Virus record (IMG/VR): IMGVR_UViG_3300037327_000208
Coordinates: 1 to 59,313 of that record
Length of the DNA: 59,313 bases
DNA from: a virus
Direction: 5' to 3' (one strand)
A program made the translations under genes and the position numbers. This document shows, in pieces, positions 41,137 to 48,755 of this stretch. The notes beneath the pieces are model-generated. The model saw only the letters and a list, made by a program, of their open reading frames with translations. It was not told where the DNA came from and made no database searches. Within the stretch, counting starts at the first letter, position 1; each line of letters begins with the position of its first letter.

Positions 41137-42327
41137 ATGGCTATTGAATTACAAGACATTGAACAGGTTGCTAAAGAACTTGGCGCTAAATTTGACGAGT
41201 TCAAAACAACCAACGATAAGCGCGTTGATGGTATCGAAGCTGAAAAATCAGCCTTAGCGGGTAAAGTTGAATCTCTTAATGAAAAATTGTCCGAGCTTGA
41301 AGCGGTCAAGAAAGATTTAGAGACGTTGCAGAAGCAACAAAACCGCCCTGGCTCAACTAGCAAAGAGCAAGACGAATACAAGAAAGGTTTCTTAGCGTTT
41401 ATGCGTAAAGGTGACTCGAGCCAAATTGATACTAAGTCTATCAATACCGGCTCTGGATCAGAAGGTGGCTTTGCTGTACCGGAAGAACTAGATCGCACCA
41501 TCTTGGAATTAGAGCGTGACATGTCACCAATGCGCCAAGTATGTAGTCAAATCACAGTATCAACACCAGACTACAAGAAGCTTGTAAATCTTGGTGGTGC
41601 TGCATCTGGTTGGGTAGGTGAAGAAGCGGCAAGACCTGCGACTGGCACTCCTACTTTGGCGCAAATTGTTGCGTTTATGGGTGAAATTTACGCTAACCCT
41701 GCTGCTACACAAACCTCGCTTGATGATATTTTCTTTAATACTGAAGCGTGGATTGCTGGCGAAGTCGCCCAAGAATTTGCAGAGCAAGAAGGTTCAGCAT
41801 TCTTATTGGGTAACGGCACCAATAAGCCTAAGGGAATTTTAGCTTATGCGTTATCAGCTCAAGCAGATGCCGCAAGAACGTTTGGCCAATTGCAAAAAAT
41901 AACAACTGGTGGTGTTAGCTCGGTAACGGGTGACGAATTGATTACGTTGATCCACTCACTAAAGAAAGCCTACAGAACGGGCGCATCTTTTATGATGAAC
42001 AACATATCAGTTTCAAAAGTTCGTATGCTTAAAGATAATGAAGGAAACTATTTATGGCGTGCAGGTATCGAAGCTGGTGTTCCGTCAACTTTGCTAGGCT
42101 ATGGCATTTCTGAAAACGAAGATATGGCAGACTTAGCCGCCAATGCTAACGGTATTATGTTTGGTAACTTTAGCCGAGGCTATACTATTGTTGATCGTAC
42201 AGGAACCCGCATATTGCGCGACCCTTACACTAGCAAGCCTAACGTTCAGTTTTATACTACTCGTAGAACTGGCGGCATGTTGACAGACAGCAATGCTATT
42301 AAAGTGCTAACACAAGCAGCATCTTAA
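41137..42327 (+). CDS. Major capsid protein, HK97 fold
   Basis: I start this 396-aa protein at ATG 41137 (MAIELQDIEQV), not at the upstream frame that runs through the terminator. The first 100 or so residues form the coiled-coil delta domain that scaffolds assembly and is cleaved by the protease. The rest follows the HK97 gp5 pattern (GSGSEGGFAVPEELDRTI, VNLGGAASGWVGEE, AEQEGSAFLLGNGTNKPKGIL, FYTTRRTGG). Expression is probably boosted by a strong ribosome site. Confidence 0.95.
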   Translation: MAIELQDIEQVAKELGAKFDEFKTTNDKRVDGIEAEKSALAGKVESLNEKLSELEAVKKDLETLQKQQNRPGSTSKEQDEYKKGFLAFMRKGDSSQIDTKSINTGSGSEGGFAVPEELDRTILELERDMSPMRQVCSQITVSTPDYKKLVNLGGAASGWVGEEAARPATGTPTLAQIVAFMGEIYANPAATQTSLDDIFFNTEAWIAGEVAQEFAEQEGSAFLLGNGTNKPKGILAYALSAQADAARTFGQLQKITTGGVSSVTGDELITLIHSLKKAYRTGASFMMNNISVSKVRMLKDNEGNYLWRAGIEAGVPSTLLGYGISENEDMADLAANANGIMFGNFSRGYTIVDRTGTRILRDPYTSKPNVQFYTTRRTGGMLTDSNAIKVLTQAAS

Positions 42328-42340
42328 TATAAAATAGGAG

Positions 42341-42362
42341 AGGGGCTTAACGGCCCTTTTTT
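42341..42362 (+). terminator. Terminator after the capsid gene
   Basis: GGGC and GCCC pair around a TTAACG loop and are followed by six T. It would reduce expression of the connector genes relative to capsid. Confidence 0.7.
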
Positions 42363-42368
42363 ATCATT

Positions 42369-42551
42369 ATGAAAGCAATTAAGAATTTCAATTATTACGT
42401 TGATGGCAATCAATCAACTTTAATAAATGTAGGCGACGAAGTGCCAGAAGTCGCGGTTAAGTTCGCACTAAACAACGGGTTTTTGGATAAATCATCCTCA
42501 CCACCTCTGAATAAATCAAAAAGTGCAGCCCCAAGGAATAAGACAAAGTGA
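42369..42551 (+). CDS. Small head-region protein (60 aa), unknown
   Basis: A 60-aa protein with KNFNYYVDGNQSTLINVGDEVPEVAVKFALNNGFL resembles the small SH3-like or Rho-termination-like proteins found after capsid genes. The tail is Lys- and Ser-rich. It overlaps the next gene by 4 bp. Confidence 0.65.
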   Translation: MKAIKNFNYYVDGNQSTLINVGDEVPEVAVKFALNNGFLDKSSSPPLNKSKSAAPRNKTK

Positions 42552-42898
42552 TCACAGTCGCGGAGTGCAAAGAGCAATGCAGTATAGAATTAGATGTTGT
42601 TGACTTTGACGCTTTGTTTACTCGCACTATTCCAGTTGTAGTGGCGGTGGTTAAAAATGCGATTAATAGACCGTTGTATCAGTCTCAGGATTCACTTGCA
42701 GCAGCGGTTGATGCGTTGGATGTTGGCGACACGTCACTAAATAAGGCAATTGTTGTGACTGAGGATTTACGCCACGCTATGCTTATGTTGATAGCTCATT
42801 TGTTTGAAAACAGAGAGGCGACATCAACTATGACGGTTAAATCTGTACCAATGGCGTTCGACTACCTCGTTGGGCCTTATAGGTGCATCAACATATGA
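42548..42898 (+). CDS. Head-tail connector, gp6-like
   Basis: This 116-aa helical protein, which starts at GTG 42548, matches the HK97 gp6-like connector family: an N-terminal TVAECKEQCSIE, a middle AVVKNAINRPL, and LRHAMLMLIAHLFENRE. It forms the ring below the portal. It overlaps the following gene. Confidence 0.82.
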   Translation: MITVAECKEQCSIELDVVDFDALFTRTIPVVVAVVKNAINRPLYQSQDSLAAAVDALDVGDTSLNKAIVVTEDLRHAMLMLIAHLFENREATSTMTVKSVPMAFDYLVGPYRCINI

Positions 42899-43215
42899 TA
42901 CGCGCTGGAAAGCTTCGTCAATTACTGAAATTCAAAGTTAAATCAGAAACTAAAAACGACTTTGGTGAAACAATAGAGGTTTTAAATACTTCTTTTACGA
43001 GTAAAGCCGAGGTTTTAGAATCTCGCTCAAGTAACAGTATTGTATCAGATGGTACAGAACTGCAAAAAACTACGTCGTTTGGTCTGCGGTTTAACAGCAA
43101 AATAGTAGAAACATTATTCATTGAATACAAGAACGATATATACGAAATACAAACCGTTGAAAATGTTAACGGTTTAGATCGTGAATTAATAATTGACGCC
43201 ATCAAATATGTATAA
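42895..43215 (+). CDS. Head closure protein
   Basis: The 106-aa protein begins with MIRAGKLRQLLKFKVKSE and has the beta-barrel pattern of phage head closure/head-tail adaptor proteins (FGETIEVLNTSFTSKAEVLE). I choose ATG 42895, in a 4-bp overlap with the previous stop, over the slightly longer frame. It seals the connector once the head is full. Confidence 0.8.
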   Translation: MIRAGKLRQLLKFKVKSETKNDFGETIEVLNTSFTSKAEVLESRSSNSIVSDGTELQKTTSFGLRFNSKIVETLFIEYKNDIYEIQTVENVNGLDRELIIDAIKYV

Positions 43216-43732
43216 AACTGACGGATTAAACGGTTTAGAGAAAGCATTAGCTCAGTTGGGCAAGCAAGCAGGATTTGCAGCGCTCACGGGAGCATTGAGG
43301 GACGCATCAAGGCCAATCATTAAGTCAACACGCGCAGCAGCACCAAGAAAGACAGGCAACCTTAGACGGGGGATTATTGCAGAGGTTTTTAAGGGTAAAG
43401 GCAAGCGTGAAAATGTGGCAACCCTACACATAGGGTTTAGTATAAAACGTAAAAACTCAGCGTTTTACGGCAGTTTTTTAGAAAAAGGTGTTAAGTCTCA
43501 TAGGATCCCTGGCAGCAAGTCGGGACGAGGCAGGAACAAGCGAGATAACAAAGCAAAGGTATCATTTGGGGGTAAGGTTTATTCAAACGTTATGCACCCA
43601 GGTATCAGGGCAAAACCAATGTTATTGCCAGGCTTTGAAGCTGGTTATAAGCAATCAATCCCAATTTTTGTAAAGCGTTTACGCGAGCGCATAATTTTAC
43701 AGGCTATAAAGAAATATGGAAAAGGCTCTTAA
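43208..43732 (+). CDS. HK97 gp10-like tail terminator/neck protein
   Basis: The 174-aa protein contains GLNGLEKALAQLGKQAGF, TRAAAPRKTGNLRRGI and KGVKSHRIPG, the usual pattern of HK97 gp10 family neck proteins. The RAAAPRKTGNLRRG segment is diagnostic. It is strongly basic. The start ATG 43208 overlaps the previous gene by 8 bp. Confidence 0.87.
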   Translation: MYKTDGLNGLEKALAQLGKQAGFAALTGALRDASRPIIKSTRAAAPRKTGNLRRGIIAEVFKGKGKRENVATLHIGFSIKRKNSAFYGSFLEKGVKSHRIPGSKSGRGRNKRDNKAKVSFGGKVYSNVMHPGIRAKPMLLPGFEAGYKQSIPIFVKRLRERIILQAIKKYGKGS

Positions 43733-44093
43733 TTCTATTTTATCTAATGACGAGCATATAAGTTCTCTTGTCAGCGGCAGAATATCGATAATGAAGCGTG
43801 ATGAATCTTTCCCTGCGATTACGTTTGAAAAGACGGGGCGAACACAAGAAAGAGATACAACAGGCCGACCAATTGGTGTTATTCAAAGTTCCATGCAGAT
43901 TATATCGATTGCCAAAACGTATAAAGAAGCTAAAACAATATCAGATTTGATAGCAGCAAAGCTTGAAGGTTTGAACGGCAACAACTTTGGTATAAAAATA
44001 TTACTAACGGTTCAAAATGATGAATCATCAAATCAGCTTTTAGAGCCTGATATAACAGAAATAACGTTAGATTATACGTTTTACCACAACTAA
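43716..44093 (+). CDS. DUF3168 tail-completion protein
   Basis: The 125-aa protein has the DUF3168 pattern: an opening helix, SGRISIMKRDESFPAITFEK, and a long helix KTYKEAKTISDLIAAKLEGL. Related proteins form the ring that ends the tail tube (lambda U-like). It overlaps the gp10-like gene by 17 bp. Confidence 0.82.
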   Translation: MEKALNSILSNDEHISSLVSGRISIMKRDESFPAITFEKTGRTQERDTTGRPIGVIQSSMQIISIAKTYKEAKTISDLIAAKLEGLNGNNFGIKILLTVQNDESSNQLLEPDITEITLDYTFYHN

Positions 44094-44118
44094 ACCCGAT
44101 TAAATAAACCACTAAATA

Positions 44119-44139
44119 GCCGCTTAGTTGCGGTTTTTT
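44119..44139 (+). terminator. Short terminator ahead of tail tube gene
   Basis: CCGC (44120-44123) and GCGG (44130-44133) are followed by six T and then the tail tube ribosome site, with the loop TTAGTT. It is another copy of the recurring unit. Confidence 0.6.
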
Positions 44140-44160
44140 GCACTTTATAGGATAAAAAAA

Positions 44161-44580
44161 ATGGCTACAACAATTATAGCAGGCTCCAAACTTGAATTTT
44201 CCATTGACTCAGGCAGCACATACATTGAAATCATAGGCATTCAAGAAATGCCAGAGTTCAAAGAAGAATCAGGTGAGCGTGAAACGACAACTGTACGCGA
44301 CACGATCAAAAAATTCGAGCCAGAAATGGATTCACCTACTGAACAAGCTTTGACTGCATTCTATGAAAAGACAGATGCAGACCAATTAACTTTCAGAACA
44401 CTAGCAAGAGCAAAAGGGTCGTGCCAAATAAAAGTCACATATGCAGACGGTGATTCGCTTGAGATGCCCGTATCCCTAAAAAATTACGGTATATCAAGTG
44501 GAGATGCACCTAGCACTAAAATGTGGAGTTGTGTTATCCGAAGAACTGGCCCTATTGATTTCACAGAAACGACTAGCTAA
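44161..44580 (+). CDS. Tail tube protein
   Basis: The 139-aa protein opens with MATTIIAGSKLEFSIDSG and has the beta-sandwich pattern of siphophage tube proteins, with a central helix and a last strand TKMWSCVIRRTG. It polymerises into the tail tube around the tape measure. The start is ATG 44161. The frame upstream runs back through the terminator. It abuts the chaperone gene. Confidence 0.82.
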   Translation: MATTIIAGSKLEFSIDSGSTYIEIIGIQEMPEFKEESGERETTTVRDTIKKFEPEMDSPTEQALTAFYEKTDADQLTFRTLARAKGSCQIKVTYADGDSLEMPVSLKNYGISSGDAPSTKMWSCVIRRTGPIDFTETTS

Positions 44581-44924
44581 TGGATTTTCTAAACAAATTA
44601 CAGGCTAAACGAAACGAAGTTAAAACAATTATGGTTAAGCTTGATGATTTGGGTGTGGAGGTGGAAATTATTCCACCTTTCTTATCTCAGCGTATCGCGT
44701 TGATCCAGAATGAGAGTGCCACTGATAAGAAAAATTATTCTTTTTTGGTTGTAGCGAATTGCTTGTCTGAAAACGGTGTCAGACAAATTGATATTCTCGG
44801 TTACGAAGAAATTGCGCAAGGCTTAGACGTATTGACAGAAACCGACTTGCTAAAGCTTTTTTTAGAGTGCGAAAAAATATCGAAAACAACGATAAAAGAC
44901 GTTGAGGACGCGAAAAAAAACTAA
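44580..44924 (+). CDS. Tail assembly chaperone, G-like
   Basis: The 114-aa protein precedes the tape measure gene and corresponds to lambda gpG. It ends in Asp-Ala-Lys-Lys-Asn encoded by the A-run slippery site. Most ribosomes make this short form. A fraction shifts -1 to make a longer protein ending at 45091. It is helical and acidic (KTTIKDVEDAKK), as these chaperones are. Confidence 0.82.
   Translation: MDFLNKLQAKRNEVKTIMVKLDDLGVEVEIIPPFLSQRIALIQNESATDKKNYSFLVVANCLSENGVRQIDILGYEEIAQGLDVLTETDLLKLFLECEKISKTTIKDVEDAKKN
44915..44921 (+). other. -1 programmed frameshift site A-AAA-AAC
   Basis: The heptamer A-AAA-AAC is in the correct zero-frame phase, just before the G-like stop at 44922-44924. 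The -1 frame then reads LTSAEGMMFVF with no stop until 45089. This is the standard lambda G/GT arrangement. Confidence 0.85.
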
Positions 44925-45091
44925 CCAGCGCTGAAGGTATGATGTTTGTGTTTCGTTTGGCGCGAGACTTAGGTAAAACGGTGGGCGAACTATCCAGCAT
45001 GACTAGCGAGGAGTTCACATACTGGATGGCCTTCTACGACTACGAGAATAAACAAGCATCTGAGCAAATTAGGAAGAATAAAAAGAAATGA
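44921..45091 (+). CDS. T-like extension made by -1 frameshift
   Basis: The second part of the tail chaperone has 56 codons in the -1 frame (LTSAEGMMFVFRLARDLGKT, then MTSEEFTYWMAFYDYENKQ). It is reached only by slipping at 44915-44921, giving a fusion of 170 aa. The fusion binds the tape measure during tail assembly. Its end overlaps the tape measure ATG by 4 bp. The sequence has no start of its own. Confidence 0.85.
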   Translation, partial: LTSAEGMMFVFRLARDLGKTVGELSSMTSEEFTYWMAFYDYENKQASEQIRKNKKK

Positions 45092-47496
45092 GCAAAACTG
45101 TATTAGCTGAACTAGTCACAAAAATGACTGTTGAATCTTCACAATTCAAAAGAGAGTTAGAAAGGACAACTGCCAAGACTACAAAATTTTCAACAAGTCA
45201 AAAGCAAGCGGCTAATGAGTCAAAGAGACTAGCCTCTAGTCAAAGAAGAACTACGGCTAGTACTGGCGCAATGTCTGGCGCATTTAGCAGAGCTGCAAAC
45301 TCAGCAGCAACATTGACTGGCCCAATGGGTGGCATATCAAGCAGACTAAGCACAGTGGCAACTGGTATGGCTACAGTTGGGATCGCTGGTGTTGCGCTTG
45401 GTGCTGGGATAGGTGCGCTGGCGTTCGGAGTCATTGCATCAGTTAGTGCCTTTTCAACACTAGAGCAAGGATTGTTAAGAACCGAGGCGTTGTTTAAGTC
45501 AACTGGCGGTGCATCCGGTAAAACAACAGAAGAACTTGAAGAATTAACCAGAAGCGTGGCTCTTTCTACATTGGCCAGTGTTGAAGGTGTTCGCCAAGCG
45601 GTCAACGTACTACAAACCTTTAAGTCTATTCAAGGTGTGACGTTCGAGAGAACAATAAAACTATCACAAGATTTGGCGGCGGTGATGGGCTCTGATATAA
45701 AATCTAGCGCCTTACAACTTGGTAAAGCTTTAGAAGATCCTATTACCGGCTTAACAGCATTAAAACGTTCTGGTGTTTCTTTTTCAGAATCACAAAAAGA
45801 AGTGATTAAGAGCCTAGTTGAAACAGGCCAAGTCGCAGCAGCCCAAACCATGATACTGAACACACTTGAAGCTCAAGTGGGTGGTGCAGGATCAGCAGAA
45901 GCTGGAGGACTAGCAGGCGCAACAGATACGCTATCTCAGCGCTGGCAAGAACTGCTTGAAAGGTTTGGTGAAACATCAGGCATAGGTGATGCAGTCACTT
46001 ACACGTTGAACCGAATTTCAGCAGGAATGAACATAGCGAACGAAGCGGCGCTTGGGGCCCAATCTAATACTGAAAAACTTTCATCATTGTTCAAAGAGTT
46101 TGGGGTAATTCAGGGCAGAATTGATAGTGGTAAAAAAGTATCTCAAGTAGCTAAAGACAGGCTTAATCAAATAAAGGCAGAGATTAAAGCTATAAATGAT
46201 AAGACTATTGCTGAGTCTGAGATATTTAAGACTGGGGCACTTGCGAGAAAAAAAGATGCTGACGAATTAGCCGCGTCATTGCTAGCAAAAAACAATGCTA
46301 CTGGTTTGAAAACGCTGTCATTGTTAGAGAGTCAGATGGCTGATGAAAACCAGCTTGTTTATTTACAGTTGGAGAAAAGATTAGCCGCAATTCAAGGACT
46401 TGTTTTATCAGAAGAAGAAATAAGAAAGCGCGGATTCGATAATATAAAGGATCTACAGGATTATAATATTGGCCTTGTCAATGAACAGGCTCAAGCAGAA
46501 TTTGAAGCGATAACCGAAAAAAACAATAAAATAATTCAAGCTGAAAAAGATAAAAACTTAGCAATTAAAGCGCTTTCATCTAAAGCGTTCACTTCTTTAC
46601 AAAACGATCTAGCCGTAGAGAATAATCCAGCAGAGTTAGCACGACAGCAAATGCAGGCAAGACTTGAGATTATACGTGAGTACTACGGACTAGAAAACGC
46701 AGAGGCAGCAAAAGCTACACAAGCGGGTATTGCAGCAGTAGAAAGTTATAAGCAAGCGATCAGTAGCAATGATTTGCTTGGGACATTATCTGATTCACTA
46801 AGTGGTTTGCAAGATCAGATAAGCGGCACGTTAGGACAGATGGCTTTAGGCATGACTGATAGCGAAGAAGCAGCCAAGGCATTAGGCAGAACAATCGTCA
46901 CTCAGTTGACAGGATCAATGATTAATTATGGTATCGAGCAAGTAATAGCCTACGCAACAGGAACCGCAGCAGCCACAGCAGCAGAAGCGGCTAAAACCCT
47001 TGCTGTAACGGGTGGAATTGCAGCGCAAACAGTAGCAGCTACCGGAGCCACCGCAGTATTAACAGGCGCAGGCGTTGCATCGGGCGCATCAATAGCGGTA
47101 GCAATGGCACCAGCAGCGGCGGCAACTTCAATTGCCACAGCAGGCGCGGCACCAGCAGTAGCGGCACCCATAGCACTTGGCACAATCGGCGCAATTATAG
47201 CGGCAATAGTTGGAAGCGTGGCAATCGCAGGCGCGAGGGAAAAGGGCGGACCAGTATCGGGCGGTAAAACTTACTTGGTCGGTGAGAAAGGGCCGGAGTT
47301 ATTTACACCTGGAGCAACAGGGCAAATTACTAGTAACGACAAAATGAACAAATTTAGCGGCAATAGCCAGCCTATACAAGCCAACATGAACATCACAATA
47401 AACGGTAACGCCAATGATGATGTTATTGCCCAATTAGACAGGCAGCGTAAAAGGTTTGGGCGAATGGTTCAGCAAGTAATTAACACACCTTACTAA
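45088..47496 (+). CDS. Tail tape measure protein
   Basis: This 802-aa protein has a helical Ser/Thr/Lys-rich N-terminus, Gly/Ala-rich hydrophobic stretches (about 75-125 and 620-715), the tape-measure core with GGVSSRLSTV-like and ALQLGKALEDPITGLTALKRSGVSFS segments, and a C-terminus with GPELFTPGATGQI. It sets tail length (at about 0.15 nm per residue roughly 120 nm) and may enter the cell with the DNA. The start overlaps the chaperone end. Confidence 0.93.
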   Translation: MSKTVLAELVTKMTVESSQFKRELERTTAKTTKFSTSQKQAANESKRLASSQRRTTASTGAMSGAFSRAANSAATLTGPMGGISSRLSTVATGMATVGIAGVALGAGIGALAFGVIASVSAFSTLEQGLLRTEALFKSTGGASGKTTEELEELTRSVALSTLASVEGVRQAVNVLQTFKSIQGVTFERTIKLSQDLAAVMGSDIKSSALQLGKALEDPITGLTALKRSGVSFSESQKEVIKSLVETGQVAAAQTMILNTLEAQVGGAGSAEAGGLAGATDTLSQRWQELLERFGETSGIGDAVTYTLNRISAGMNIANEAALGAQSNTEKLSSLFKEFGVIQGRIDSGKKVSQVAKDRLNQIKAEIKAINDKTIAESEIFKTGALARKKDADELAASLLAKNNATGLKTLSLLESQMADENQLVYLQLEKRLAAIQGLVLSEEEIRKRGFDNIKDLQDYNIGLVNEQAQAEFEAITEKNNKIIQAEKDKNLAIKALSSKAFTSLQNDLAVENNPAELARQQMQARLEIIREYYGLENAEAAKATQAGIAAVESYKQAISSNDLLGTLSDSLSGLQDQISGTLGQMALGMTDSEEAAKALGRTIVTQLTGSMINYGIEQVIAYATGTAAATAAEAAKTLAVTGGIAAQTVAATGATAVLTGAGVASGASIAVAMAPAAAATSIATAGAAPAVAAPIALGTIGAIIAAIVGSVAIAGAREKGGPVSGGKTYLVGEKGPELFTPGATGQITSNDKMNKFSGNSQPIQANMNITINGNANDDVIAQLDRQRKRFGRMVQQVINTPY

Positions 47497-47517
47497 GTAA
47501 GATCCAACTCAAATAAA

Positions 47518-47538
47518 GCCGCTTAATTGCGGTTTTTT
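47518..47538 (+). terminator. Short terminator after the tape measure gene
   Basis: CCGC (47519-47522) and GCGG (47529-47532) with a TTAATT loop are followed by six T and a TAGGA ribosome site. It is a further copy of the recurring unit. Confidence 0.6.
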
Positions 47539-47556
47539 GCATTCTAGGATAATCAA

Positions 47557-48147
47557 TTGACTTTTAGACTCACAGATTTTGCCAGCGTATCAATTACACA
47601 AGTGTTAGACATTCGCACGACTGGCAATAGGTATAAGCGTTCGCGTGTGGAAGGTAATAAAAAACCGTACTGGATGATTGAATTAACTACATCACCGTTG
47701 CCATATGCACAGGGTATGGCGGCCGCAGCTTATCTTGACTCGTTAAAGGGTAGTCTCGAGATAATACAGTTGCCCGTTCCTTTACCCAACTTAGTCAACC
47801 GATCAGGTTTAACCAATACTAGCGCCGATGATGCAGGCGACAAAGTAGCTAGTATTAATGGTTTTAGCAATAATTTGAATAATGCTGTGCTAGCCGGTGA
47901 CTTTATACAGTTTACTAATCACCAGAAGGTTTATCGAATTGTGAATAACGCAGCATCGAATGGATCTGGAAAGCTTAGCGCAACCATTACACCAGAGCTA
48001 TTTAAATCTACTACGTTAAACGAGCAGGTAAAATACGGTGATGCGGTACTTTTTCAGTGTTGCCTAGATGATTACGTGTCGATGGACGTTAGCGCAAATG
48101 ACAGTAAGTTTGTGGTGTTCAATATCACTTTGGTAGAACAAGGATGA
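47557..48147 (+). CDS. Distal tail protein (unassigned family)
   Basis: The 196-aa protein begins at TTG 47557, the only start with a ribosome site (TAGGA eight bases upstream). It is beta-rich with a long loop (NRSGLTNTSADDAGDKVASIN), as in distal tail or minor tail proteins. Position after the tape measure and 4-bp overlap with the next gene fit lambda M/L-type genes. I do not assign a specific family. Confidence 0.65.
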   Translation: MTFRLTDFASVSITQVLDIRTTGNRYKRSRVEGNKKPYWMIELTTSPLPYAQGMAAAAYLDSLKGSLEIIQLPVPLPNLVNRSGLTNTSADDAGDKVASINGFSNNLNNAVLAGDFIQFTNHQKVYRIVNNAASNGSGKLSATITPELFKSTTLNEQVKYGDAVLFQCCLDDYVSMDVSANDSKFVVFNITLVEQG

Positions 48148-48755
48148 TTGCCGTAACAGCAGCACAAAGAGCCAGGTTAAAAGAGCATGTTCGTCTCACT
48201 ACGCTATGCAAATTTAAAATTAGTACAACGTGGTATTACCTTACAAATGACGACATAGAAACAGTTTACGAAGGCCGTACATATTTACCTGGCTATTTAC
48301 TAGATGTTGATGACATTGAAATTAACAGTACACCTAAGGTAGAAGATTCAGACATCATTATTGACGGCAATGATTCAGTGTTTATCGGATTATTCCTGTC
48401 CCAAAATTGGATGAACAACCCCTTACAGCTAATCCAGTTATATATAGACAAAAACGGCGGTTTAATACGTTCAGAAATAGCCTACGACGGGCTTTTATCT
48501 GATGTATCTATCAGCACGTCAGACTCTTACGAAATCACTCTAACCGTGTCAAGCATTTGGAAGGACTTTGAAAAACAGGCTGGTATCAAGACAAACAGCA
48601 CATCACAGAACATTCACCACCCAAGTGACACAGGTTTCGAGCACACCGCTAAGGCCACCAAGTCCGTCCCGTGGGGAAAGGATGGGAACGGAAGAAGCTC
48701 TTTAGGAACAACAGAAATAGATTTCGGGCGCTTCGATGCGCCAAGGGAGCGTTAA
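48144..48755 (+). CDS. Tail hub-type protein, DUF2163-like
   Basis: This 203-aa protein has VRLTTLCKFKISTTWYYLTNDD and YDGLLSDVSIS-x-x-DSYEITLTVSS. The pattern is shared by DUF2163/baseplate hub proteins just before the tip attachment protein. It probably joins the tube end to the tip. The gene abuts the tip gene. Confidence 0.65.
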   Translation: MIAVTAAQRARLKEHVRLTTLCKFKISTTWYYLTNDDIETVYEGRTYLPGYLLDVDDIEINSTPKVEDSDIIIDGNDSVFIGLFLSQNWMNNPLQLIQLYIDKNGGLIRSEIAYDGLLSDVSISTSDSYEITLTVSSIWKDFEKQAGIKTNSTSQNIHHPSDTGFEHTAKATKSVPWGKDGNGRSSLGTTEIDFGRFDAPRER

